Origin: Pyricularia pennisetigena
Taxonomy: Eukaryota; Ascomycota; Sordariomycetes; Magnaporthales; Pyriculariaceae
Direction: 5' to 3'
DNA: 64,000 nucleotides
NCBI RefSeq assembly: GCF_004337985.1
Contig: NW_021940919.1
Span: 961,106 to 1,025,105 of the forward strand
Made by a program: the position numbers and the translations under genes. Below are positions 31,541 to 45,594 of this stretch, one piece after another. A model generated the notes under the pieces. That model was not told the DNA's origin. It saw only the letters and a list, made by a program, of their open reading frames with translations, and ran no database searches. Position 1 is the first letter of the stretch; each line of letters starts with the position of its first letter.

Positions 31541-34500
31541 TCGCAGGGGTTTATCGCTAAATATAAATTAACCAAATTAAAGTTATTAACTAAATTAACC
31601 AAATAACCCGTAATATTATAAAAAAACGTTAAAAATTTACAAATTACCCATTTAAATTTTTTAACGTATTTATAAACGCGGTTATTTTCTATTAGTTTTC
31701 CACGTATCGTTAAATTTAATTTAAACGATAATAACCGGGCAAAAGCGTCGAAATTACCATAAACCGGCCTTCTGGATATATTTAAATTACGCGTTCCGCC
31801 CTATTAAACGCAATAGGAAATAATAAATAGGAAAAAGTTAAAAAAGGAAGCGCCAAATATATAAACCTTCGTTAACGTTGAATATTTTCGACGAATTATA
31901 TTGGATTTTATATAAAAAACGAATTAGTTTTTTACAATAAATTAACCTGAAAATTGTTGCAACGCCTGCGTGCACCAAATTGGAGTTTTACCCGCATTAC
32001 CCCCTAAAAAACAGCCAATTAAAATATTTAGGAAAAATTCAAAAAAAGGTTATATATTTAAACAATTGGATAAATGGGGTACCTATTTTGCAACAACCAT
32101 TTTTTATTTAAACCCGCGGCGGTTATACAACCTATTATCCCAGTTGGTGTTACCCAGACCAGTAGTTTTTAATATCGTTAAAAAGTTCGTTTATTCCTAT
32201 AACCGGGAATGGACAAAAAACGATTTGCTGGAAAATATTCCAAATTTATAATTAATTAAATGGTTTAAATAATATAACGATTATTTCGTTGTTTAATTCC
32301 CAATAATATACGAGAATGGGATACAAAATTACGTTTCCTATTTGTATAAATAATAAAAAAAAAGGCGGCGGAATTAAAATACGGTAATATTTTAGGAAAC
32401 GATAAATATAATTAACAATTATTCGGGAAAATAAATTAATAAACGCCGACAAACGAATTAAACGGTATTATAATTATAGGTTAAAATGCTGGTTACCGTT
32501 AACGGTTATAAAATTATCCAATATAAAAACGTTTATAAATTTATAACCCAAAAGCTAAAGGGCGATTAAAATTAAACTCTAACTAAATTAAATAACGTAT
32601 TTTGGATTATAAAAGGGTCGAACGACAAAAAAAGCGACGCCGAATTGGACTAACCAGGGGGGGAGGATTAAATAGCGTAAAACATATAATTGTTAAATAT
32701 TAAAATCCCCGATTAACGGTTTAAATAAAACGACCAAATGCTGGATAATAACAATTATTACGTAAATTAAAAGTTTGGATTATATATAAATTGGTACGGC
32801 GTAACGGCGCCCCGATTAAAAATAAAAAAGTTCGATATTGCGAATTGTAACAACTGTTACGGTTAAATTCCGGAAATTTTGGCGTTTTTACTTTAATTTT
32901 ATTTTATTAGTAAAAAGCCCCACACGTAGACCCAATTATAAATATTTCCTTTTTTATTTTTATTAATTTCTTTTTTTTTTATAATAAAAACCTTTTTCCC
33001 GGCCGCCAAATTGTTTTTATAACGATTAATAAAAAATTGTAACGATTAAACCAACGTTTAATTTTTAACTAATAAACGTAATAATTGTTACAATAGCAGA
33101 ACTACCTTAGCAAATATTGCAAATATATTCGTTAGGAAACCTAATTAAAGCATTTTTAATTGGATAAAATTATTTATATTTTACCTATTTAAACAGGTAT
33201 TAACTAATTGTAACGAAAATGAATTATAATTAACGCCTTTGCATCGTGAAAATACCCCCGACCCGGCTAGGTCCGGGGTAAATGAATTAATTTTATTATA
33301 ATAATAGTTATAATAATTGCTTTAATTCGCCAAAAACCGTAACAATTGTTACAATTACGTTCCTTTATTACTATAATTCCAAAAAAACGCCAAAAAGGTA
33401 AAACCTCCGCCCAAACCACCACCAAATTCACGTTAAAATATATCCCTAACAATATTAAATTATTTGCCCATGTAATAACCATATTACAAAAAAAAACGCG
33501 GACAAAAAAAATAAACCAATATTTTAAAAATTTGGAAAATTACGACGCGGATATTGCAATTATTTTGGAATTAAACTTTGCTCGGTTGGACCGTTTTATG
33601 TTACAAAATTATTCGGATATAACCGGAATCCCTTTAAATTTTCCTTTTATTCCTAATAATAATAATAATAATCAAAATAATGCCGATATAGATTCCGGCG
33701 ATAATAAATTTACCCCCGCCCACGTCGATAAGGATGGAAATAATACCGATATAAACGCCGGCGATAACGAATTTACCCCCGCCCCCGTCGATTATAATAA
33801 CGACGATATTTATATAGGCGAAAACGATAATTAATTCGCCCCCGCGTCCGCTAATAAAGGCGATAATAATATTAATATGGACGATAATTATAACGAACTT
33901 GCCCCGGATTTGGATAACCGTTAATTGCAAATTCTTTTAATGTTTTTTAAAATATTTACCAACGTATTATCCCCGCTATTAAAAAACCCCAAAAACCGGC
34001 CCTTTATACTATAACCGGAGATTATTATTAACCCGGTACCTGCGCCATTAAATAGGCCGCCCGTACCCCGTATATATAAAACCACCACCGTTTGGCCAAT
34101 TAAAACCAATTTCATTTCGGTATCGCGGACGTAACCCAAACCTAATTTAGCGCCAAATAATAAATTAATAAATCTCGTATAACCCGTATATTATTTCCTA
34201 TTGTATAAAAATACGGATTTCCTGGATCGTTTACCCATTCCGTTATAAAAAAGATTTTTAATTAAGTAAAAACCAATCCGTATTGGCGATAATTATTATA
34301 ATTTGGCGCAGGGTAAAAAATACAAATATTGTTAAAATAGTTCGCATTATACCCCATTTGGGTTATATTAATTGCCTTAAAATTAATAATAATATTAACC
34401 CGCCCGCCTGGTTCGGTCGCGGAAATAACATTTTCCGTAATATGAACGAAACCCCAATCGCCCAAACCCTTAAACGCTTTTAATCCGTTGCTGGCGTCGC

Positions 34501-36300
34501 CGCAGCAAAAACACGCGTTAATAACCAAATTTTAACATATTATTTTAATAAGAATTCGTCGAATACAAACGAAATAATAATTGTATTTGGTTACGAAACG
34601 ACAAATATTTTGGTATAATATATTAACATAATAGGTTAATATTTCCTTTTATTAGATTGCGATAATTATTATAATCCCTGCATTAATATATTCTATTATT
34701 CATTATATTATAACAATGATTACCAATTTTTACGGTAATACCAAACAATTACTGCTATAATATAATAATGATTATAATTTAGTTTTTACCCTTTTATATA
34801 TTTTGGGATAACGGGTACAATTTTAATTATTGGTTAATTTATTTTTAATCGCCGACGTATTCGGGTTTTTAATTTATTTCAAAATCAATAATCCCGGTAA
34901 ATAAATTAAAGGTAATAAAATACCCGTTTAGTAAAAAACCTTGGCCTTCGTACCGGATATATTTAACGATAAGGGTATTAAACCCATTTTCGATAATTTG
35001 GTAAATCGGTATCGCCTACCCCTTATCCCCCTTTTCATCCGCCAAAACGATATTAACTTCCCCGGGTTAAAACTATTCGCAAACAAATTTAAACCGGCTA
35101 TAATTCCCACAATTTTCGCCACGATATTAATTTACCTACGGATAATAACCACCGGACCTAATTTTAAAAACGGCGATTTGAAATTTATCACCGTTAACCC
35201 TGGATTATATATATATAATGTAAGGAGGTTACGAGATAGAATAAGCTTAATCTTGAACGCGGGGAAAAGTGGATCACGTATAAGGCTGATGGAACGTTGG
35301 AATGGCAGATAACCGTCTGCTAGCGGGTAATAGAGATGATATATTGTTGTTGCACAATCGATTCGTTGAATCGTTGAAGGTTATGAAGGTGATAAATCTA
35401 AGGCTAAGTTGTGAATTACGTGTTCGAATCCGTAGGTGCAGATCTTCGATCCGGATGTCCGGAATGCGGGGTCACGTCACATGATTTGGCCTTATTCATG
35501 TGACTGACCTGCCGACCTATTGAGCCTAACGGCCCATTAAACCTAACGGCCTATTGTGCTTATGCATGCACAGAAAATCTGCGACCACAACGGGATTCGA
35601 ACCCACGCACTTCAACGTATATTTAATATAGATTATGGTACGTGCATTATACCACTAAGCTAGATTAAATATGACGTATTTGTTTTGTTGTTGAAACTAT
35701 GAACAAAGACGTGATATATAAAGCTTTGTGTGTATAAACGCGTATACGTTTTATTTGTTATTTATTTATTTATTCGATGCAGGGTGACTAATAAAATTAG
35801 CCCGTGCTAGCCGTTCTAAGATAGTGCAGGGTAGCTAATATAATGAGCCCTGCGCTAGCCATGTTCACATGTAACGGTTACTATATCGACGATTAATTTA
35901 AAATTTGCTACCATTTCCTTTATTTTATTTTTCGCCGACAGGGAAAAATCGTTGTTAAAAATAAGGAAATTTTTAGCGATTTTAGTGGAAATTACCGCAA
36001 TCCTTTTAAATTTAATATCGAATAATCCTCCATTTTGTTTATTATCGCCAATTACATAATTATCGCCGATAACGTTATCGCTTTAAACAATTTGCATTTA
36101 ATATAATTTTAATATCGTTTAATTGCCCGTTCGCGAACCGACCAAATTATCGACGTCGCTAATTAATTTAGTTTTAACCGCGCCTGTTATAACAGGACGA
36201 CAAATAATATTCGTTATTAAAATGTAATCCCGTTTTAAACCTATTAAGGTCGGACGGTTAAAAAAGAAAAGAAAACGTGCAAATTAAATCTAAATGCACC
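31541..36300 (+). other. Unassigned decayed coding sequence of the large element
   Basis: Plus-strand protein-like stretches remain, for example LDKWGTYFATTIFYLNPRRL (about 32066), an Asn/Asp-rich repeat region (33600-33830, repeats of D-N-x-F-T-P-A), and FVPDIFNDKGIKPIFDNLVN (about 34948). Asp/Asn repeats suggest a flexible linker. I cannot name any domain. A copia LTR interrupts at 35219-35869. Confidence 0.4.
35219..35869 (-). mobile_element. Solo copia LTR, copy 3 (651 bp), inside the large element
   Basis: Same LTR as 432-1073, reversed. It begins TGTAAGGAGG and ends GTTCACA as read on plus. It has an extra tandem piece around 35534-35550 (a repeated ACGGCC[TC]ATT block). Flanks TATAA (35214-35218) and TGTAA (35870-35874) differ by one G/A transition and probably are the 5-bp target duplication. 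Confidence 0.85.
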
Positions 36301-39300
36301 TATTGGATTTATTAACATTTAAAAATATTTTTAATAATTTGTACGATAAAGGGCGGTTCTATTGTCTTATTTTTACCAAACCCAAAACAAAAATTACCGA
36401 ATTTTATCCCAAACTTTTTAACGACGACTAATAAAACGATTTCTTTAATTTTATATAAACCCAATCCATTATCGCCGATCGATTTGCTAATATGGACCGC
36501 GCAAAAAAGGAAATTTTCGAGGACGCCCGCGAAAAAATCCTAACGGTTTTTTTGGCATATTATACGCAATTTTCCATTTTAATTAAAGGTTATCCCTGGA
36601 TTGGTTATTTTTTTAATTCGGACGCGATTTAGGCTATTATAAAAAAGCTGCGCCTTTTTTAAAACATTTTACTTGTCAACGGTTTAAATACCGATAATAA
36701 AATCGGTTTTAAATATAAAAAAATTAAAGGCAAATATTCTTAGTTTAACTGGAATATATTTAATGCTTTTTTTAATCGCTATCAACTACCTTATTAACTG
36801 GTTGGTAAATTATATATGCATTACCCCTAATAACTGTAATTATTGTTACAATTTTGCCCCTATTTTTGTAATTATTATTACAATTTTACCCCTATTTTTA
36901 TAATTATTATTATAATCCCACCCTTATTTTTATAATTATTGTTATAATTTTTGTTTTTGTTAAATTAATTTTTTTTCCGGTTTAAATGCCCATACCCTAT
37001 TAAAATTAAAGCAATTAATTATTAAAAATTAATTATTAACCAACGAAATGGGCATAGGAAAAACGATTATTTATTTTACGGCGATTTATATATGGTATAT
37101 TCGTTGCTAATACGACCGATTTATCCCAAATACCGACGGATGTTTTCCCATTTTAATTTTCGTCCCGGCCAACCTTATTTCGCAAATATTTAAAAAAAAA
37201 ATAATCAATTTCCTAACCCCCGACGTTGAATATTATTATAATTTAAACGAAGTATACGCTACCGATACCCCGCGAACGGCTACTATTTTTACCCAGGCGC
37301 AATTTTACGATATTTTAACCAAATTTACCGCCCGCAAGTTTAATCCCAAATCTGCGGGTACGGTTATTATTACATTTTATTCGATATTTTTAATCCGAAA
37401 AATTAAACAGTTGGACGAAATTTATAACGCGGAAAAAATATTTAACCTATAAAATATGGATAAAATTATCGATTTTAAGTTTTAGCAACGCCCCCCCGAC
37501 GTCGATAATTTCGACAATAATTCCGACATTAAAAATAATATTTAATAAATGTTTTTTTATAACAATTATTATAATTTCGTTATATTAATATATTTGTTTA
37601 AATTAAATAATTTTGTTAGGAACCGTTAACGCAGAAACGGTCGGAAGGCCAATTTTTTCACGGGCGAAAATACCAAAAATATCCGGCGTTTGGTTATATA
37701 TTTACTATCCGGTATTTTTTTCAACGTATAATTGGAAACGAAATTTAATACCTCCGTTACCGCGAATCGATAATATACCGCGCATTTCGCTTTATCCTTT
37801 ACATTAATTGGGGTATAACCACTATTACGCCGATTATTAACAAAATTAGGGATATTATTTGTTTTAATATTTTGGTTTGAAATAAAATTGCGATTTTTTT
37901 CGCCCGAGCTAAAAACCTATCCTAGGAAAATATTTTTACGGTCGATTATATTTGGGAAAATAGTAATTATTTCGTCGGTTTTAATATCGATAAAAATATT
38001 AAAACCTCCCTATAAAAATTCCAATCGATAGGTTGGAAATAATAGCTGTTTTACCTTCGAATTTTAAATTTTATAATTCCTACCACCATATTAAACGAAA
38101 AATCGGCAATAATGTTTAAATATACGGGCGTATTTACGGTACGTAAAAATATAAATACAGGGTTTATTTTACCCAACGGTACAATTATTTATCCCCGTAA
38201 ACGCATTCCGTCCTATAATATTATCATTAAAGAATTCCCATTTGGCCACCGTTTCGAAAACGTTATAACGAATATCGAAACAATTTTTAAAAATATTATT
38301 ACCGTATTCGTGGGCGAAAATACCGACGATATTGGTCCCGTTTTATTAGGAACTCCCATTAATGCGGATATTTCAACTGTTAACCGCCAAATTTCGGTTT
38401 TTTTAATATGGGTTTTATCCGCTTATTGCAATTTTTGGCAATTAATTACCTTTTGTAATTAATAATCCACGCCGAAAACGATACCCGGGATATTAATTCG
38501 GCGAAATTGGGTAAAATATTGGCGTTAAAAAAATGGATTTCAAAACCAAATACCGTAACGTCCGACAAAATTTTAAAAAAAACTTATAGGAAGGAAAAAC
38601 CCGTTTTGGATCGGTAATTATGGACGTTTTGATTTAATATAGCGGCGAAAATCCCTTTAATTGGGTTTATTCGAAAACCTGCATTAATTTTAAAACGTTA
38701 CCTCCGTCGGGCAGGGTTAAAATAATCCATTTTATATTAAGCGAATCGCCATTTATTACCCGCGTAGTCGAAATTTGCATAAAAAAAAAGGGTTAACGCG
38801 TCCTGGTTATAACCCCTAATCCTTAAATTTAAACGTAAATTAACTATATAATAATAGTTATTACAATCCTTTTCCTTTTTTACAATTATTGTAACAATTA
38901 TTACAATTTTTATACTTTTAAATTGTAAGAAATATTATGATAGCTATTATTTTTCCATTTTTATAATAATTGTTACAATTTTTAATATACCTGCTAATTT
39001 TTTTAATTTTATTGGTTTTATTTTGGAAAAAACCAATTTCGGTATAATTATTATCCAATTAGGCCTATCCCAAACCGAACGCGATAAAACCGTTTCCGAT
39101 TTCACCGATTCCAGCTCCAATTTTAACGTTTATATTTTAAATATTAATATTTCCAACGCTGGTTTTAATTTGCACCCCAATTGTTGCATTGGTATTATTA
39201 TCCCTTTAATGTAAAACGCCAATACACAATTCCAAATTTGTGGTCGTTTAATTCGGTTAAATTAAAATAAGCTTATTATTTGGCGCATTTTCGAAATGCG

Positions 39301-39330
39301 AAATACCCTTTTCGATTGGGTAAAAAATCG
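36300..39330 (+). pseudogene. SNF2-like helicase/ATPase remnant inside the large element
   Basis: N-terminal trace FNWNIFNAFFNRYQLP lies near 36750. Walker A motif region NEMGIGKTIIYF is at 37042-37077 (the family normally has Asp-Glu-Met-Gly-Leu-Gly-Lys-Thr). LIFVPANLISQIF (motif Ia region) and GTVIITFYSIF (about 37357) follow. The C-terminal helicase lobe shows RDKTVSDFTDSSSNFNVYIL, NINISNAGFNLHPNCC (motif V) and NANTQFQICGRLIRLN (motif VI) at 39130-39262. A stop at 39212-39214 replaces the usual Trp and one at 39263-39265 the usual Gln. The frame is broken in the middle. SNF2 proteins remodel chromatin or process DNA; here it is a dead copy. Confidence 0.75.
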
Positions 39331-39639
39331 CATATTCCGGAAAATTAATACCCCTTTTTCTACTGTTCCGGCCGTTACTAATATATAATAAATATTATGT
39401 AAATATATTACGCGCATACGTTTCCCCAAAATTATCCAATTTCCAATTATTAAATAATTCCTGGCGTATAAAATAATAATAATTATATTTTCCTGGCCTT
39501 TTAACTGCTTCGTTTAAATAGCGAAACCCCCCCAGCATTTCAATGTTTTTTATTTTAATAGGACGCGCCGCATAAGCGAATTCTATTTTCGCCTGGCCTT
39601 AATGCTTATATTAAATATTTTTAAACAGTTTAACAAATA

Positions 39640-40204
39640 GGATTTAATGGAAAAAACGTTATCTTTTATTTTAACGTTGGGTCCAATTTATATTAATTAT
39701 TAATATTAAAAGCAAAATAATAACCGTAATACGTTTGCTAATTATATTAATCGTATATACTTGCCTTGTTTCGATTTTATTACCATGGATTAGGGGTTTA
39801 TAATTAAATTAATAAAATAAATTAAAAACAGCGATAAATTTTACAACGAAACCGCGACCGCGCGGGTTATCGGGGCCCCAATAAGGGATTTTGATTTCTG
39901 GGTTATTAAACGCCGGGAAATTAATAAACCGTTTAAAAAAGGTATTTTTGGTAATAATAACGCTAACCTTTTGGCGGTCGTTATTCCGTTTTTTTTATTT
40001 ATCGATTTTAAATTTAATTACGATAAATTTATATTCGATCCGTTAAGGAAACCTTATATATTTATTTCAAAAAAGGATAAAAAGGAGGACGATTCGGTCC
40101 TTGGATCGTTTACCGCGACCCCAATTCGGAAAAAAAGTCGTGGCGTTAATAAACCCATTCCTAAAAAAATATTTAACGTTACCAAACGTTTTCGTTTTTT
40201 TTAA
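39640..40204 (+). other. Decayed coding stretch downstream of the SNF2-like remnant
   Basis: The plus strand reads ILTLGPIYINY..., GAPIRDFDFWVIKRREINKP and a Lys-rich tail (KKSRGVNKPIPKKIFNVTKR) ending at TAA 40202. It could be the C terminus of the SNF2-like protein or a separate product. No domain recognised. Confidence 0.35.
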
Positions 40205-40249
40205 TCGGTTTGGGTTTTTTGTTTTGCTTTTTTTTGGGGTTTGGTGTTA

Positions 40250-43200
40250 TAAAATTGGGGGTTTTATATATGTAATATTATAATAATTATTACTATTGGG
40301 ATCCGGTTTAATGGATTTATTATTCGTGGTTAATAGGGTATTATAACAACGGTTATTATTAGGATTCTTTTTTTGCTGGATTTATAATTGGCGGTGGATA
40401 GAAGATAAAATTTATTTAGGTAAAAAAAATGGATTGGAAACGGGTTATTTATGCGTAGGATTTTGGAGGAAATTATACCTCGTTTTTTATTTTAAACCAA
40501 ATTTACGATTGGTATTTGTTTATTTATATTTACTGGTTTTGCGGACGTTATTTTACCTCCGTTATTCGCGGGTAAGGTTACCGTTATTCGTCCATTAATT
40601 CTTTTTTATAATAAAACGATTTTCGCTTTTACCCGCTTTAATTTGCGTAATTTGCCTTTTATCATTTTAAATTTTATACGCTCTTCTCGTCGGATTTTTC
40701 GTATATTCCGTCCAATAAATTTCTTTCGGTATTAATTATACCACTAATATTTAAACCGTTTATCCGGTTATATTTTTTTTAAATTTGCCTTTATTTTTTT
40801 AATATCCGCTTAAAATAATACGTTGTTAAGGCGTACGATTTTTTAATTAAATACCTCCAATTTATCGCCTATTAGTTTTTTTAAACCCAGGTATAATAAA
40901 TTAGGGCCGTCGAAATCGAAATTGGGTAATATTTTGGTTTTTTCGCTTCCTTAACCATTTTGGAATAATAAATACGTATAATGGATTATATCCTAATTAG
41001 TTAATATTATATGGTATTTGCTATCAATGCGTATACGGGCGATATTTTCCTATATTTTGCGCACCGTAATTGCGATTAACCTTATCGCTGCATAATTTAC
41101 AAATGTTTTTCGCAAATCGTGCGTGGAATTGCGGTTATTTTTAATATTTGTGGCGAAACCCCTATTAATATATTTAATTGCTAGGTTTACCGGTTTAAAT
41201 CCACTCCCGGCCGTGGTATATTTTACGAACCTTAATTTTAAAATCCCGGTACGCAGCGGTTAATTTGTAATTTTTGGTTATAATAACCAGGTTAAATATA
41301 ATATTTTAAAGCCATAATTTTTTGTTTTGCAACCGTACAAAAATAGGACCAATGACGGTATTATAATTTCCAATACGCCGTAATCTTTTTAATGGAACGC
41401 GTTTATTATTATCCATAAAAAATTAATTATTTGCAAATAGCGGCGTTGCGTACGGAAGGCGATATTAATTTTGGGTTTTATATCCCATAATCCAATATTT
41501 ATTAAACCGTTAATATAACCAACGAATATATTATCGTAAATACGGTTTACCACGGAAATATATATATTGTATGGTATATCGGTAAAAACCTTTTCCAATT
41601 CGTTTTTAAAAACTTAATCCCTATCCAATAATCCATTTTGGATTAAAATAGCAATTATAATATTTAAAATGCGGGACCGGAATATATTTTATAAAAACCG
41701 TAAAACGTGGTAAAACTTTTTTTTATTTTTTTAAAATTAATTATATTTCCCCAACTTTATTATATTTATAAATATAATAAAGGCGTAATATTGCTATAAT
41801 TGGTTAATAAAATTAAATTCGATATAAAAAAACGCTGGTACGGATAATATTTATTGTTTTTTGTTAAAAGGCTGGGATAATTCGATATGAATTCCCTAGA
41901 TAATACGGATATATAACGTTATTTTTTAATCCCTATAAACGAAAAACAGGACGGAAAAATAATCGAAATAATCGGGTAATAGATTTAAAAAACGTTTAAA
42001 AAGGATTTCGTAAATTTGGATAATTTCTGCGTATTTCCTTTCGTTTTCGGTAATAGCGGGGGTTTGGATAAAGTAGGAAATTAATGTAATTCGTGCGAAA
42101 ATAAGGTATTATGGGATTATTCCAGGCGTATATGGGCGGTTAGGGAATAAAAAGCGACAAATTTGGTATATTATATAATATTTGGCGTTTTCGTAATAAA
42201 TATCCGGATATTGTAAAAAGGCGGGCGTTTGTAACCATTTTTGGCGGAAAAATACGGTAACGTACTATTGGGATTACGTATATCGTTTAAATCCTAGCGT
42301 TAATATAAGGAAATACGATGTTAAATTCTGTATTCGGTTACATTTTCTATATCCAAAGTCCTGTACTTTATCCAAAAAATTGAAATTATTATATACGAAA
42401 AATAATATTGGGTTACGAATAATCCTTTTTAAATTTGTTTATATGTTAATATATATATATATATATGTAAAAAATTATTATTGCTGTTCGCGGTAAAAAT
42501 TAAATATAAATATAAATATTATTAATAACGTATTCGGGTAACGGCGACAAATTATTGGGTTTACCGTTTAATAATTTTATAAGATAAATATATTCCAAAC
42601 CTGGATAATATATTTACAATACGCTGTAAAATTCCATTATTTATAAAATATAATGCGAATGCGCGCAATAAATAATTGTTTTTTTGGGGGGAATATTTGT
42701 GGGTTAAAATCGCTAATATTAATATAACGCGTTAATCTTTTAACGTTAAAAAGTCTATAATTTTTAAAAAAGTATTTAATTCCAGTTATACCACGTTCGT
42801 AATTTGTAACGATAAATAAAACGGGCGGTAACCCCGGGAATGCAATAATAATAAAAATATAAATTTTTATAATATTGACGTTTTGGACGGGATTTTTTAA
42901 ATAAATATATCAAATATTTATTTAAACCAATTTATATCGTTTACGTTTTTAACGGAATAATTTTTTATTCCCGAAAATTGGAAATTTATAAATTCGAACC
43001 GGTTAAAAAAACGTAAATATTATATTAATTGCTGCAATTTCTTGCGCAAAAAATCGGTTTTAATAGGCGCAGGAAATTTATTACTAAAACGGTATTCGAC
43101 CCCATTAACGCGTAAACGTTTTCGGATTTAAAAATTTCGTAATGTTTTTTTAAAAAAAAATATTCGCGATAAAATAGGTTGGGTAATTTCGTAAAAATTT

Positions 43201-43600
43201 ACCGCTATTACCCAAACCTGGATAAATTGCGTAAAATTGGTACGTCGGTAACGGTTACGCCAAAATTTGGTAATATTGCGAATATATTTGGTTTCGGGGT
43301 TTATTTCCGTTTCGGATTCGGATTTTTTTGGTAATTGTTTTTAATTAATTAAAAAAGGTTTAAATTCCCATTTTATTTTCGAACATAAAATTAAGCGATA
43401 ATAATTGGGATAACGATAAAAACGAAAATAATTGCGATATCGATGGAAATAATAAAATTAAATCGGACGTAAAATATTAAATTATAAATTACGCGGATAG
43501 GAATATTTTTTCGGGTATATGTATTGGTATTATTGGAAATATATTTTCCATTATTAAATTCGGGTTTTATTTGGTTTAATAATATATCGAATAAAAATTA
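40250..43600 (-). other. Minus-strand decayed coding region of the large element, unknown
   Basis: Protein-like minus-strand stretches include ILPNFGVTVTDVPILRNLSR (about 43290), IIAFPGLPPVLFIVTNYERG (about 42840), FRQKWLQTPAFLQYPD (about 42240), FTDIPYNIYISVVNRIYDN (41520-41590) and NSTHDLRKTFVNYAAI (about 41090-41140). The last string weakly resembles box II of tyrosine recombinases (H-x-L-R), but no convincing catalytic set was found. If the element has a transposase or recombinase, this opposed gene is the best place to look. Stops are mostly TAA/TAG at sites where Gln or Trp would fit. Confidence 0.4.
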
Positions 43601-43727
43601 ATATACGTAAATATATAATATAATAGTAAAAATTTTTTATTTTTTTATATGTTGGGGGGAATGGTGGTTGGCGATATCGCAGTATTAGGTATTTTGTTGG
43701 TGGTACCGCTATAAACGGCGAAATGCG

Positions 43728-43736
43728 ATAAAATGT
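43728..43736. repeat. 9-bp target duplication, left copy
   Basis: ATAAAATGT, identical to 45595-45603. Confidence 0.9.
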
Positions 43737-45594
43737 TAGTCTCAGTGCTCAGACTAGACCCCCCTGCTTCGCAGTGGGGACCGAGCGCTCCATGTACCTT
43801 TCAGCCACATGGCTTTTCGACCAATTACATTGGCCGAAAAGATCGCGCTCGTTCTAGTCTGAGGACATCTTGTCGCATTTCGCCGTTCACGGCGGTACCA
43901 CCAACGATAATTTGTAGCATTTCGCCGTTTATAACGGTATTATTAATAATATACCTAATGTTGCGATATCGCTAATTATTGTTTTATTAATATAAGGATA
44001 ATTTGTGGTATTCTGCCGTTTGTAGCGGGTATACACAATATATTCGCATTATAATGGTAAAAGAAAATAGTGTACCCATAGTAGGCAAATAAATATTCAT
44101 ATAGAAAAATAAATACAAATTATAAAAATATATAGTAAGTTGCGTGAGATTTATTGGAGTTTACTAATTACCTGACTGTCGGCCGCGTTTTTGTAACCAC
44201 TGTATTTGAAAAGATATTAAAATATTAAATAAAATGTGTAATTTTTCATTATATTTAATTTCTATTTTGAATAATAGTATAGAATATCAATTTTAGTTTT
44301 AGTTACAGTATTTATAGTTTAGCCGACCTAATACTGCAAAGTGCATGCAATTATCGATTAAAACAAAAGTTTTATTAATATATTTATATAAATTAACAAT
44401 TTGTTAAACAATTAAATAATTTACGCGAATATTGGTAAAATGAAAATATTTTAAACTGGCGCATTCCTTTATCAGTTTATTAATACATTTTACATAAATT
44501 TTTCTTTTATAAATTTCATTCAATTAAATAAAGCAAAAAATATAAAAATAACACAAATTTGTCATTTTTTATTATAAAAAAATAAAAAGGGCCGGTATTG
44601 TGGATCGGGTTTCACGTTGACGTTTATTTATATACATAGTCCTTTTCTACAAACTTTGGTTTTATTAATGTTAAAATTGGTAAAAATATAAAAACATTTC
44701 GATTGCAAAATATATAGAAAATTGGATACACTTTACCTATCCGCATATTTAAGGGCTTATATAATTAGGTATACGTACTAAAATGAAATGTTATATTAAA
44801 TTTATAAATACCACCCCCCACGTGCAAAAAAAACAAAATTTGGCTGCAAAACGAAAATAATATAAAATTAATTAAATAAAGCAAAAAGATTTATAAAATA
44901 CACATTTAGCATTTTTTTTTATTAAACAGTTTTCAAAACCAATATAATGGGTAGAAGTGGATGTGGACGCTTGTTTATATACGTAATCGAGTTTCTGAAG
45001 TTTTGGTTTTATTATCGTTAAAATTGGTAAAAATATAAACGAGTTTCGATTGTAAATTATATATAAAAAAGTATATACTTTGCCTATCCGCTTATTTAAC
45101 TGCTTATATAATGTGATATATGCACCAAAATTCAGTATAATAATATATAAGTTTATACGACCCTCCACGTGCAAAAATTATAAAATTTGGTCAAAAATTA
45201 AAAATAATATTAAAAAAAATCGAAAATCGAAAAAAAAATCGTAAAAACAGTACCGCCATGAACGGATTAAGGGCAGGTGGTATCCAATTCGGCCATTATA
45301 ACAGATATAAAAATCAATCGAATCGCTGCTAATAGCGGTATTAAACGCTATTTTCAACGATATTTTATTTTTTCAATATTATGCATGGTTGTGGAATAAT
45401 AAAGGAGTTTCGGTTAAAAAAAGGCCAAAAATACCGCCATGAACGGCGAAAATCGACAAGTTGTCCTCAGACCTGAACCAGAGCGTTCTTTGGATGGACC
45501 CACAGGTACATTGCAAAGCCGCAATTGAGCCACGAAGTGGAGCGAAGTGGATCAATTGTGGAGCTTTGGGCTTCAGGGATGAGCCCTGAGACTA
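43737..45594 (-). mobile_element. Complete 1.86-kb non-autonomous element inside the B end of the large element
   Basis: Length 1858 bp. On plus it starts with a B-type end (TAGTCTCAGTGCTCAGACTA) and finishes with an A-type end (GAGCCCTGAGACTA). The 9-mer ATAAAATGT flanks both sides. The uninterrupted host site is the large element's own B end (GCGATAAAATGTCCTTAAAT). The body has the same paired internal units (CACGTGCAAAAA at about 44819 and 45167). No useful open frame. Terminal 200 bp are much less decayed than the surrounding large element. Confidence 0.88.

Noticed and set aside
33346..33834. Independent intact gene (162 codons, Asn/Asp-rich)
   Set aside because: Sits inside the decayed large element in a low-complexity stretch; better read as part of that element's remnants.
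26109..43700. Mitochondrial insertion because of high AT content
   Set aside because: Remnants are gypsy gag and nuclear-type helicases, and the AT shift follows the RIP pattern.
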